In this document: positions 1 to 5,340 of the stretch, one piece after another
Layout of the letters: each line of letters begins with the position of its first letter
How positions within the stretch are numbered: position 1 is the first letter of the stretch
Source of the DNA: Pseudomonadota bacterium
Lineage (GTDB): Bacteria > Pseudomonadota > Gammaproteobacteria > Burkholderiales > SG8-39
Length of the DNA: 5,340 bases
Direction: 5' to 3'
Assembly: GCA_021848555.1 (NCBI GenBank)
Contig: JAJZUN010000242.1
Span: forward strand, 1 to 5,340
Translations under genes and position numbers: made by a program
The notes under the pieces: model-generated
What the model saw: the letters and a program-made list of their open reading frames with translations, nothing else
What the model was told of the DNA's origin: nothing
Databases searched by the model: none

Positions 1-13
1 GGCTTTTATACGA

Positions 14-62
14 GATCGTCGATTGCGCGCGGATGGTTTTTATCCGCGCGCAATCGACGATC
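14..62. repeat. Perfect 21-bp inverted repeat with a 7-base T-rich loop
   Basis: Bases 14-34 are exactly complementary to bases 42-62, leaving the loop GGTTTTT (35-41). A 21-bp perfect stem is longer than most factor-independent terminators, and the T-run sits in the loop, not after the stem. It lies upstream of the hydratase promoter, so ending transcription from a gene left of the window is the simplest role (inference). A multicopy palindromic repeat is the alternative. The inner part, GCGCGGAT-GGTTTTT-ATCCGCGC, recurs with changes in the next hairpin at 64-87. Confidence 0.8.
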
Positions 63-63
63 C

Positions 64-87
64 GCGCGGACGGTTTTTCGTCCGCGC
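64..87. repeat. Second hairpin, diverged copy of the first
   Basis: The arm GCGCGGACG (64-72) pairs perfectly with CGTCCGCGC (79-87) around the loop GTTTTT. Compared with bases 27-49 it is the same unit, but the T34:A42 pair of the first hairpin is a C71:G80 pair here, so both sides changed and pairing was kept. An overlapping alternative fold pairs 43-50 with 63-70 and is followed by CGGTTTTT, which has the form of a classic terminator. Function is inferred. Confidence 0.7.
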
Positions 88-98
88 AACATCGCAAC

Positions 99-127
99 TT
101 GACAACAACGGCGATGCTGTCTTTAGT
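99..127 (+). promoter_or_regulatory. Sigma70-type promoter of the enoyl-CoA hydratase gene
   Basis: The -35 box TTGACA (99-104) matches consensus exactly. A 17-base spacer leads to TTTAGT (122-127), which matches TATAAT at 4 of 6 positions. The predicted start is near 134, giving a leader of about 29 bases that includes the ribosome-binding site GAGG at 152-155. The promoter sits just after the two hairpins, so the gene appears to have its own transcription unit. Confidence 0.6.
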
Positions 128-162
128 CGCCACGTTTTTCAATCTCACCACGAGGCGCTGAC

Positions 163-939
163 ATGTCATACGAAAACATCCTGGTTGAAACCCGCGGCCG
201 CGTCGGCCTGATCACGCTGAACCGGCCGAAGGCGCTGAACGCGCTCAATGACGCGCTGATGGACGAACTCGGCGATGCGCTGGCGCAATTCGACGCTGAC
301 GACAACATCGGCTGCATGGTCATCACCGGCAGCGACAGGGCTTTCGCCGCCGGCGCCGATATCGGCGCGATGAAAGACTGGAGCTACATGGATGTGTACA
401 AGAGCGGCTACATCACGCGCAACTGGGAGCGCATCCGCACGGTGAGAAAGCCGGTGATCGCGGCGGTCGCGGGTTTCGCCCTGGGCGGCGGCTGCGAACT
501 GTCGATGATGTGCGATTTCACCATCGCCGCGGAGTCGGCGAAGTTCGGCCAGCCCGAGATCAAGCTCGGCATCATTCCCGGCGCCGGCGGCACGCAGCGC
601 CTGCCGCGCGCCGTATCCAAGTCCAAGGCCATGGACATGGTGCTTACGGCGCGCATGATGGACGCCGCCGAGGCCGAGCGCGCCGGCCTGGTGTCGCGCG
701 TGGTGCCGGCGGACAAGCTGCTCGACGAGGCGCTCTCCGCCGCCAACCAGATCTGCGAATACTCGCTGCCGGTGGTGATGGCGGCGAAGGAGTCGGTCAA
801 CCGCGCCTACGAGAGCACGCTCAACGAAGGCGTATTGTTCGAGCGGCGCACGTTCCATTCGCTGTTCGCCACCGAGGACCAGAAGGAAGGCATGGCCGCG
901 TTCGTCGAGAAGCGCAAGCCGAAGTTCAAGCACAAGTGA
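163..939 (+). CDS. Enoyl-CoA hydratase (crotonase family)
   Basis: This 258-residue protein is full length for a short-chain enoyl-CoA hydratase, which adds water to trans-2-enoyl-CoA to give 3-hydroxyacyl-CoA in beta-oxidation, in the cytoplasm. The crotonase landmarks are all present: [11 protein letters not shown] (60-70), which forms part of the oxyanion hole and CoA pocket; [15 protein letters not shown] (104-118), with G109 as the second oxyanion donor and E112 as the first catalytic glutamate; and [21 protein letters not shown]'s leading part (129-149), with E132 as the second. Both catalytic glutamates are intact, which favours a true hydratase over an isomerase or inactive paralogue. 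The start is supported by GAGG seven bases before the ATG and by the N-terminal form typical of the family. The nearby acyl-CoA synthetase fits fatty-acid catabolism, although a phenylacetate-type (PaaF) or amino-acid-degradation role cannot be excluded. It has its own promoter and a terminator right after the stop. Confidence 0.95.
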   Translation: MSYENILVETRGRVGLITLNRPKALNALNDALMDELGDALAQFDADDNIGCMVITGSDRAFAAGADIGAMKDWSYMDVYKSGYITRNWERIRTVRKPVIAAVAGFALGGGCELSMMCDFTIAAESAKFGQPEIKLGIIPGAGGTQRLPRAVSKSKAMDMVLTARMMDAAEAERAGLVSRVVPADKLLDEALSAANQICEYSLPVVMAAKESVNRAYESTLNEGVLFERRTFHSLFATEDQKEGMAAFVEKRKPKFKHK

Positions 940-947
940 TATCTGCT

Positions 948-975
948 CCGCCCTCCCGGGCGGGTTGCTTTTCTT
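948..975 (+). terminator. Factor-independent terminator after the hydratase gene
   Basis: CCGCCC (948-953) pairs perfectly with GGGCGG (958-963) around a TCCC loop and is followed by the T-rich stretch GTTGCTTTTCTT. It begins 9 bases after the hydratase stop. The T-tract is interrupted, so termination may be partial. The tract also forms one arm of a second short inverted repeat, TTTTCT (969-974) with AGAAAA (985-990), which belongs to the repeat element that follows. Confidence 0.6.
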
Positions 976-1140
976 GCTTCGCCGAGAAAAGTAACCAAAA
1001 GAAGGCGACCCCGGTGCCGCGGCCCTTCGGGCTGCCCTGCGCTACTCGGCCGCGCGGGCCGCTGCGCAACTCGGCCCTGCGGGCCTCAGACAGTGCTCGC
1101 GGACTGCCCCCGCGCAGCCTGCGTTGCTCGGCGCGTCACA
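965..1140. repeat. GC-rich non-coding repeat element
   Basis: This stretch starts with a short AT-richer part carrying the inverted repeat TTTTCT/AGAAAA and AAAAGTAACCAAAAGAAGG (987-1005), then becomes very GC-rich. Inside it, bases 1037-1060 and 1062-1085 form an imperfect tandem repeat (21 of 24 identical, period 25), and 1119-1135 resembles the first 17 bases of the unit. I associate this combination with a multicopy intergenic repeat in Burkholderiales and Xanthomonadales, often mis-called as small hypothetical proteins; that link is from memory. Open frames run through it in the + direction, but their arginine- and proline-rich composition and lack of a ribosome-binding site argue against coding. 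It may mark the junction used when foreign DNA arrived (inference). Confidence 0.5.
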
Positions 1141-1225
1141 GGGGCCCCAATTTCAAGACGATGCGTACGTTGGCAACGTCGTGGAATGGGATTCGCGGGG
1201 TCACTGGCCTTGGGGCTGCGATGGC
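1141..1225. other. Spacer between the repeat and the restriction-modification promoter
   Basis: I see no gene here. It holds a small hairpin, ACGTT-GGC-AACGT (1167-1179), and a copy of TTCAAGA (1152-1158) that also occurs in the right arm of the operator-like palindrome at 1246-1252. Composition shifts here from the GC-rich repeat to the AT-richer module, so this is the likely left edge of the acquired segment. I found no obvious direct repeat shared with the right edge near 2537-2600. Confidence 0.35.
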
Positions 1226-1259
1226 AGATCTTGAACGGCGTGCAGTTCAAGATTAGAGT
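1226..1259 (+). promoter_or_regulatory. Candidate promoter with overlapping palindromic operator and AGATCT site
   Basis: ATCTTGAAC (1228-1236) and GTTCAAGAT (1245-1253) form a perfect 9-bp inverted repeat with an 8-base spacer. TTGAAC (1231-1236, 4 of 6 to TTGACA) and TAGAGT (1254-1259, 4 of 6 to TATAAT) are 17 bases apart, so the palindrome covers the -35 box and the whole spacer. Transcription would start near 1266, some 23 bases before the endonuclease ATG. AGATCT (1226-1231) overlaps the left edge of the palindrome and touches the -35 box; this is the BglII target. A repressor-type operator, a methylation-sensitive promoter or an RNA hairpin are all possible. The palindrome is certain; its role is inferred. 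Confidence 0.5.
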
Positions 1260-1288
1260 GCGCTATTCGAATAAGAAATTACAAGAAT

Positions 1289-1879
1289 ATGTCGATCAAG
1301 CTCTTGCCGTCGTTCGTCCGAGAAAATTATGAGGTCCACGAGTGGAAGCATGCGTCTGCCATTCTGAAGGCGGATTTTGAGACTGAGTGGCATGACATCA
1401 TCGAAGTTCTTACGGAATTCAGATTCAGGAAAAGCTGGATCGCAGTAGGGGGCGGGCGAAAATCCTTGATCTCGGAAGCGATCGACCAGGCTCTGGCTAA
1501 GCGCGGATGGGTGGAAAAATCCTTTGATACCAAGATGATCGTGGATGAGGCGACCATGGATTCGCCCACGCATAAAGTCGATTGCTACAAGAACCGCATC
1601 GCGTTGGAGATCGAGTGGAACAACAAGGATCCGTTTTTTGACCGTGATCTAAACAATTTTCGCCTCTTGTTCGATCTGCGCGCGGTAAGCGTCGGGGTTA
1701 TACTGACGCGATGCGACGATCTGCAGGATATCTTCGATGGCCTCGGACGAGGATCATCGTATGGAGCGTCGACGACCCACATGGGAAAGTTGCTTCCGAG
1801 AATTCAAGGCGGGGGCGGCGGCGGGTGCCCTTTATTGGTGTTCGGGATAAGCAAGAATCTATATTTCGAGGATAAATAG
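1289..1879 (+). CDS. BglII-family Type II restriction endonuclease
   Basis: This 196-residue protein resembles the BglII/BstYI endonuclease family (BglII itself is 223 residues as I recall). Two blocks support it. Near the N terminus, HASAIL (21-26) with the following helix matches HADEIL near the start of BglII, which also supports this ATG. The catalytic block has D98, then eight residues, then E107-I-E109-W-N-N-K-D (107-114), the same spacing as D84 and E93-V-Q95 in BglII. The third position is Glu instead of Gln, giving E-x-E as in BamHI. Downstream come DRDLNNFRLLF (118-128), a VSVGVILTR strand (133-141) and a six-glycine run (174-179) before CPLLVFGI. It should cut DNA lacking the partner's methylation; the target cannot be read from sequence, though GATC-centred sites are typical of relatives. 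The ribosome-binding site is weak. It heads a two-gene unit with the methyltransferase and is clearly AT-richer than its flanks, consistent with horizontal transfer. Confidence 0.85.
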   Translation: MSIKLLPSFVRENYEVHEWKHASAILKADFETEWHDIIEVLTEFRFRKSWIAVGGGRKSLISEAIDQALAKRGWVEKSFDTKMIVDEATMDSPTHKVDCYKNRIALEIEWNNKDPFFDRDLNNFRLLFDLRAVSVGVILTRCDDLQDIFDGLGRGSSYGASTTHMGKLLPRIQGGGGGGCPLLVFGISKNLYFEDK

Positions 1880-1882
1880 CCA

Positions 1883-2536
1883 ATGAGCGTGCGTATGTCT
1901 GCTGCCGAGGATTTTGAATCCGGCATTCGCGGTAAATTTGGGACGATCTTGGCCGATCCGCCATGGCGTTTCATGAACCGGACGGGAAAGATGGCGCCTG
2001 AGCATAAGAGGCTCGCGCGCTACGAAACCCTGACCACCGAAGAAATCAAGGCCATTCCTGTTTCCAATATTGCGGCCAAGCAAAGCCATCTTTACCTTTG
2101 GGTTCCAAACGCATTGCTGGCCGAAGGCTTGGCGGTAATGGAAGCCTGGGGTTTTACGTACAAAACAAATCTCGTATGGTACAAAGTGCGCAAGGACGGT
2201 GGCCCCGACGGCAGGGGCGTCGGGTTTTATTTTCGCAATGTGACCGAACTTGTTCTTTTCGGAGTGCGTGGAAGCCTCCGCACAGCGGCTGCCGGACGCC
2301 GGCAGGTAAACCTTTTTTCTACGCGCAAGCGCGAGCACTCGCGTAAGCCCGACGAGCTCTACGAGATAATCGAACAGTGCAGCCCCGGCCCTTATTTGGA
2401 GCTATTCGCGCGCAAGAAGGAACCCGGGTGGCATCAGTGGGGTAATGAAATTCCCGAAGATTACTCTGCAAAGAAGCCGTCGCAGCGCGAGGCGCAGCTA
2501 GTCCTTCTGCAGGAACCCGCGAAGTACGTTGCCTAA
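1883..2536 (+). CDS. MT-A70-family DNA N6-adenine methyltransferase (modification subunit)
   Basis: This 217-residue protein has the permuted order of the MT-A70 / M.MunI-like family. The catalytic motif DPPW (25-28, within ILADPPWRF) comes first, and the AdoMet-binding motif LELFAR (172-177) comes near the C terminus, followed by GWHQWGNEI (182-190). Between them lie YLWVPN (71-76), GFYFRNVTELVLFGVRG (114-130) and KPDELYEIIE (155-164), all usual in the family. It should methylate adenine at the N6 position in the endonuclease's target and so protect the host. The start follows the endonuclease stop by 3 bases, with CGAGGA (1867-1872) 10 bases upstream, so the pair is probably co-transcribed and translationally linked. 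TATATT (1860-1865) could be a -10 box for extra transcription, but its -35 partner is poor. No N-terminal helix-turn-helix extension is visible. Composition matches the endonuclease gene, not the flanks. Confidence 0.9.
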   Translation: MSVRMSAAEDFESGIRGKFGTILADPPWRFMNRTGKMAPEHKRLARYETLTTEEIKAIPVSNIAAKQSHLYLWVPNALLAEGLAVMEAWGFTYKTNLVWYKVRKDGGPDGRGVGFYFRNVTELVLFGVRGSLRTAAAGRRQVNLFSTRKREHSRKPDELYEIIEQCSPGPYLELFARKKEPGWHQWGNEIPEDYSAKKPSQREAQLVLLQEPAKYVA

Positions 2537-2541
2537 GGCTT

Positions 2542-2556
2542 GATCGCCGCGCGATC
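2542..2556. other. Short palindrome just after the methyltransferase stop
   Basis: GATCGC (2542-2547) pairs with GCGATC (2551-2556) around CGC. It lies 5 bases after the stop codon, where a terminator would be expected, but no T-tract follows, so termination here would be weak or Rho-dependent at best. Confidence 0.3.
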
Positions 2557-2598
2557 CGTTGACAGCGGAATCGACGTCTCGGCGCTGCGCGGAACAGC

Positions 2599-3846
2599 GT
2601 GGTCCGCGAGAGATACCGGCTGCAGTGTCTATCGGGATATCCTTTGGGAATTCGGAAAATATCCGGCACCGCCCCCGGTCTCATCGCCTGGGTCTGCCTC
2701 GCGCATGTGGCGAGCATGCTGTGCTACGCGATCTACCCGACCCTGCTGCCGCAGCTGCAGCGGGAATGGGGCGCCAGCAACTCCGCCGCAGGGCTGATTT
2801 CCGGCATGTTCTTCGCCGGCTACATGGCGTCGGTGCCGGTGCTGAGCGGTCTTACCGACCGCGTCGATGCGCGCCGCGTGTATTTTTTCTCCAGCCTGCT
2901 CAGCGCCTTCGGCTGCGTCGGCTTCGCCCTGTTCGCGCAAGGTGTGTGGTCGGCTGCGCTGTTGCAGGCGCTCACCGGCGCCGGCATCGCCGGCACCTAC
3001 ATGCCGGGCCTGAAGGCGCTCACCGACAACCTCGGCGACCGGGCGCAGAGCCGCGCAGTGTCTTTCTATACCGCGGTGTTCGGCTTCGGCGCCAGCTTTT
3101 CCATCCTGCTCGCGGGCGCGCTCGCCGCGGCCCTAGGCTGGCGCTGGGCTTTTGCCCTGTGCGCGCTCGGTCCGCTCGCGGCGGGCCTGATGATCGTTTT
3201 CGGACTGCCGCGGCGGCGCCCCGCTGCGGCCCCGCGCGCGGCGCTGCTCGATCTGCGGCCGGTGCTCGCCAATCGCGCGGCGCGCGGCTATATTTTTGGC
3301 TACACGGTGCATTGCTGGGAGCTGTTCGGTTCGCGTTCGTGGATGGTGGCGTTTTTCGCGTTCAGCCAGGGCTTGTCGAAGGGAGGCGTCTGGCCGTGGA
3401 GCCCGGTGCTGGTCGCGGCGATCGCCAATCTGTTCGGGCCCGGAGCGAGCGTGCTCGGCAATGAGCTGGCGATGCGCTGGGGCCGCCATCGCGTCGTGCC
3501 CGTGGTGATGGTCTGCTCCGGCGTGTTTACCTGCCTGTTCGGCCTGCTCTCCGGCCAGCCCTGGTACGCCGTCGCAGGCTTCTCCTTCCTCATGCTCTGC
3601 CTGCACATGGGCGATTCCTCGGCGTTGACCGCGGGCATGGTGGTTAACGCCGACCCGGCCATGCGCGGCGCCAGCATGGCGCTGCATTCCATGCTCGGTT
3701 TCGGCGCCGGATTTGTCGCGCCGTTCGTCTTCGGCGCGGTGTTGGATGCGGGAGGCGGCAACGCCAGCCCGGCCGCGTGGATGCTGGCCTATATCAGTCT
3801 GGGCGCGCTGGGCGTGCTGGCACCCTTGTTCCTGCGGCTGCGATGA
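2599..3846 (+). CDS. Major facilitator superfamily transporter (12 helices)
   Basis: An inner-membrane secondary transporter of 415 residues with about twelve hydrophobic helices, roughly at 27-50, 62-84, 94-113, 118-138, 153-179, 182-203, 228-256, 266-286, 298-318, 322-345, 357-384 and 393-412. The loop between helices 2 and 3 reads GLTDRVDARR (84-93), the MFS motif A. HCWELFGSRSWMVAFFAF (238-255) and the C-terminal SMLGFGAGFVAPFVFGAVLD (364-383) fit a subgroup related in form to CynX/NimT-type permeases; the substrate cannot be told. The start is unsure. The GTG at 2599 has only GGAA 4 bases upstream, while TTG at 2644 has GGGA (2634-2637) six bases before it and would give 400 residues. 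No ATG precedes helix 1, and the first 25 residues do not look like a conserved MFS N terminus. The gene may have had its original leader replaced when the upstream restriction-modification segment arrived (inference). Confidence 0.85.
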   Translation: MVRERYRLQCLSGYPLGIRKISGTAPGLIAWVCLAHVASMLCYAIYPTLLPQLQREWGASNSAAGLISGMFFAGYMASVPVLSGLTDRVDARRVYFFSSLLSAFGCVGFALFAQGVWSAALLQALTGAGIAGTYMPGLKALTDNLGDRAQSRAVSFYTAVFGFGASFSILLAGALAAALGWRWAFALCALGPLAAGLMIVFGLPRRRPAAAPRAALLDLRPVLANRAARGYIFGYTVHCWELFGSRSWMVAFFAFSQGLSKGGVWPWSPVLVAAIANLFGPGASVLGNELAMRWGRHRVVPVVMVCSGVFTCLFGLLSGQPWYAVAGFSFLMLCLHMGDSSALTAGMVVNADPAMRGASMALHSMLGFGAGFVAPFVFGAVLDAGGGNASPAAWMLAYISLGALGVLAPLFLRLR

Positions 3847-3865
3847 ATCCGGCCGGCCAGATGCC

Positions 3866-3900
3866 ACCGCGCCGCAGGCGCGTTCGAGCGGCGCGGTTTA
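3866..3900 (+). terminator. Hairpin after the MFS gene, possible weak terminator
   Basis: ACCGCGCCGC (3866-3875) pairs perfectly over 10 bp with GCGGCGCGGT (3888-3897), with a 12-base loop, beginning 20 bases after the MFS stop. Only a short TTTAT follows, so the U-tract is poor. The following TATGAT (3899-3904) matches a -10 box at 5 of 6 positions, but no -35 box stands at the right distance. Confidence 0.4.
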
Positions 3901-3963
3901 TGATGGCGCCTGCCCCGCACCAACGATGCGCACTGGAACACGCACTCGAAGAGGACGCCTCTA

Positions 3964-5340
3964 ATGGAAAAAATCTGGCTCAAACACTATCCTGCCGGCG
4001 TCCCTGCCGACATCGACCCCAAAAAGTACCAGTCGATCCGCGATCTGTTCGAGGAAAGCGTGGCCAGCTTCGGCGAGCGGCCGGCGTATTACTGCATGGG
4101 CAAGGAAGTCACGTTCGCCGACGTCGATCGCATGTCGCAGGCATTCGGCGCATGGCTGCAGTCGCGGGGTCTGCAGAAAGGCGACCGCGTGGCGCTGATG
4201 ATGCCTAACGTGCTGCAATACCCGGTAGCGCTGTTCGGTGTGCTGCGCGCGGGCCTGGTCGTGGTGAACGTCAATCCGCTGTATACGCCGCGCGAACTCG
4301 AACACCAATTGAATGACTCCGGTGCGACGGCGATCGTGATCCTGGAGAATTTCGCGCATACGCTGGAGCAGGTGATCGCAAAGACGCCAGTGAAGCACGT
4401 GGTGGTCGCCTCCATGGGCGACCTGCTCGGCGGCCTCAAGGGCGCGCTGGTCAATTTCGCCGTGCGCAACGTAAAGAAAATGGTGCCGGCATTCGAGTTC
4501 GACAACGCCTTGCGCTTCAACGACATGCTGCGCGTGGGCTCGAGCATGACCATGGAGAAGGTCGAAATCAAGCCTGAGGACATCGCGTTCCTGCAATACA
4601 CCGGCGGCACCACCGGCGTGTCCAAAGGCGCGATGCTGCTGAACCGCAACATCATCGCCAACATCACCCAGGTCGATGCCTGGCTCGATCCGTTCCTGAC
4701 CGAATACGACCGCAAGCACTACATCATCATCACCGCGCTGCCGCTGTACCATATTTTTTCGCTGACGGTGAACTGCCTGATGATGCTCAAGATCGGCGGC
4801 AAGAATGTGCTCATCGTCAATCCGCGCGACGTCCCGGGTTTCGTCAAGGAACTCGCCAAGCACAAGTACACTACCATTACCGGGGTCAACACGCTGTTCA
4901 ACGGCCTGATGCACCATCCGGACTTCGAAAAGCTGGACTTCAGCGCCTTGCGCATTTCCAACGGCGGCGGCATGGCGGTGCAGCAGGCAGTGGCGGAGAA
5001 ATGGAAAAAAGTCACCGGGGGCACGCTCACCGAAGGCTACGGCCTCACTGAGACTTCGCCGGTCGTCACCACCAATCCGCCCGACTTGAAGGAATTCAAC
5101 GGCTCGATCGGACTGCCGGTGCCGTCCACCGAAATCTCGATCCGCGACGATGCCGGCAACGAACTGGCGCTGGGCCAGGCGGGAGAGATCTGCATCCGCG
5201 GGCCGCAGGTGATGGCCGGCTACTGGCAGCGGCCGGAAGAGACGGCCAAAGTCATGACCGCGGATGGCTACTTTCGCAGCGGCGACATAGGGGTCATGGA
5301 CGAGAAGGGGTACACGCGCATCGTCGACCGCAAGAAGGAC
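3964..5340 (+). CDS. fadD: Long-chain acyl-CoA synthetase, 3' end cut by the window
   Basis: The frame stays open for 459 codons to the last base, so about 100 residues are missing if it is near the 561 of E. coli FadD. It activates fatty acids to acyl-CoA through an acyl-AMP intermediate, feeding beta-oxidation. The adenylate-forming landmarks appear in order: YTGGTTGVSKGAM (212-224, ATP-binding loop), ALPLYHIFSL (258-267), YGLTET (359-364), GYFRSGDIG (435-443) and GYTRIVDRKKD (449-459), the start of the hinge and fatty-acyl-CoA synthetase signature. The N-terminal MEKIWLKHYPAGVP is characteristic of bacterial FadD proteins. GAGGA (3951-3955), eight bases before the ATG, is a good ribosome-binding site. 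The 117-base gap from the MFS gene contains a hairpin, so separate transcription is likely. The pathway agrees with the hydratase at the other end of the window. Related medium-chain ligases are less likely given the strong FadD form. Confidence 0.93.
   Translation, partial: MEKIWLKHYPAGVPADIDPKKYQSIRDLFEESVASFGERPAYYCMGKEVTFADVDRMSQAFGAWLQSRGLQKGDRVALMMPNVLQYPVALFGVLRAGLVVVNVNPLYTPRELEHQLNDSGATAIVILENFAHTLEQVIAKTPVKHVVVASMGDLLGGLKGALVNFAVRNVKKMVPAFEFDNALRFNDMLRVGSSMTMEKVEIKPEDIAFLQYTGGTTGVSKGAMLLNRNIIANITQVDAWLDPFLTEYDRKHYIIITALPLYHIFSLTVNCLMMLKIGGKNVLIVNPRDVPGFVKELAKHKYTTITGVNTLFNGLMHHPDFEKLDFSALRISNGGGMAVQQAVAEKWKKVTGGTLTEGYGLTETSPVVTTNPPDLKEFNGSIGLPVPSTEISIRDDAGNELALGQAGEICIRGPQVMAGYWQRPEETAKVMTADGYFRSGDIGVMDEKGYTRIVDRKKD

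Noticed and set aside
166..933. 255-codon minus-strand open frame opposite the hydratase
   Set aside because: It is an antisense shadow of a gene with all catalytic motifs intact.
510..1256. Long + strand open frame overlapping the hydratase gene and the repeat element
   Set aside because: It overlaps the hydratase in another frame, is extremely rich in arginine and alanine, and its second half is the translated GC-rich repeat.
1093..1332. 79-codon open frame as a possible controller (C) protein before the endonuclease
   Set aside because: It begins inside the GC-rich repeat, runs across the promoter palindrome and into the endonuclease gene, and has no helix-turn-helix pattern or ribosome-binding site.
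1807..1825. G-rich run in the endonuclease gene as a frameshift or phase-variation tract
   Set aside because: It encodes a six-glycine stretch in frame. The longest homopolymer is only about five G, and a glycine-rich segment here seems normal for relatives.
2559..2587. TTGACA at 2559-2564 as promoter of the transporter
   Set aside because: The bases 16-18 positions downstream (around GCGCTG) do not resemble a -10 box. The hexamer alone is not enough.
3133..3867. 244-codon minus-strand open frame opposite the transporter
   Set aside because: It is very rich in His, Arg, Gln and Glu with no hydrophobic core or motif, as expected opposite a GC-rich membrane-protein gene.
3961..4917. 318-codon minus-strand open frame opposite the acyl-CoA synthetase
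   Set aside because: It is the antisense shadow of a clearly recognised ligase, rich in His, Arg and Val, with no family motif.

Overview
The window is GC-rich chromosomal DNA, most likely from a betaproteobacterium close to Burkholderiales. I base this on the protein character of the enoyl-CoA hydratase and the FadD-type ligase, the high GC in third codon positions, and a downstream repeat of a kind I associate with Burkholderiales and Xanthomonadales genomes. That placement is recognition from memory, not a search. All five genes lie on the + strand; I found no convincing minus-strand gene, RNA gene or CRISPR array.

Layout. Bases 1-90 hold two adjacent perfect hairpins with T5 loops, which probably end whatever transcription enters from the left. 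A good sigma70-type promoter (99-127) then drives an enoyl-CoA hydratase (163-939), which ends at a terminator hairpin (948-975). Bases 965-1140 are a non-coding GC-rich repeat element. At about 1141 the base composition falls. Sampled 60-base rows in the next two genes are 43-52% GC, against 73% for a row in the transporter gene. This AT-richer segment carries a compact Type II restriction-modification pair: a BglII-family restriction endonuclease (1289-1879) and, 3 bases later, an MT-A70-family adenine methyltransferase (1883-2536). High-GC DNA then resumes with a 12-helix MFS transporter (2599-3846, start uncertain), a hairpin, and the first 459 codons of a long-chain acyl-CoA synthetase (3964 to the window end).

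How they fit together. The hydratase and the acyl-CoA synthetase both belong to fatty-acid activation and beta-oxidation. The MFS protein could move a related or unrelated metabolite. The restriction-modification pair has no metabolic link to them and looks like an acquired defence/addiction module dropped into this locus.

The most interesting spot is the control region of the pair. A perfect 9-bp inverted repeat (1228-1253) covers the -35 box and fills the spacer of a candidate promoter, and an AGATCT hexamer (the BglII site) overlaps its left edge. This suggests autoregulation by a bound protein, by methylation of the site, or both. The endonuclease also carries an E-x-E in place of the E-x-Q that I recall in BglII itself.
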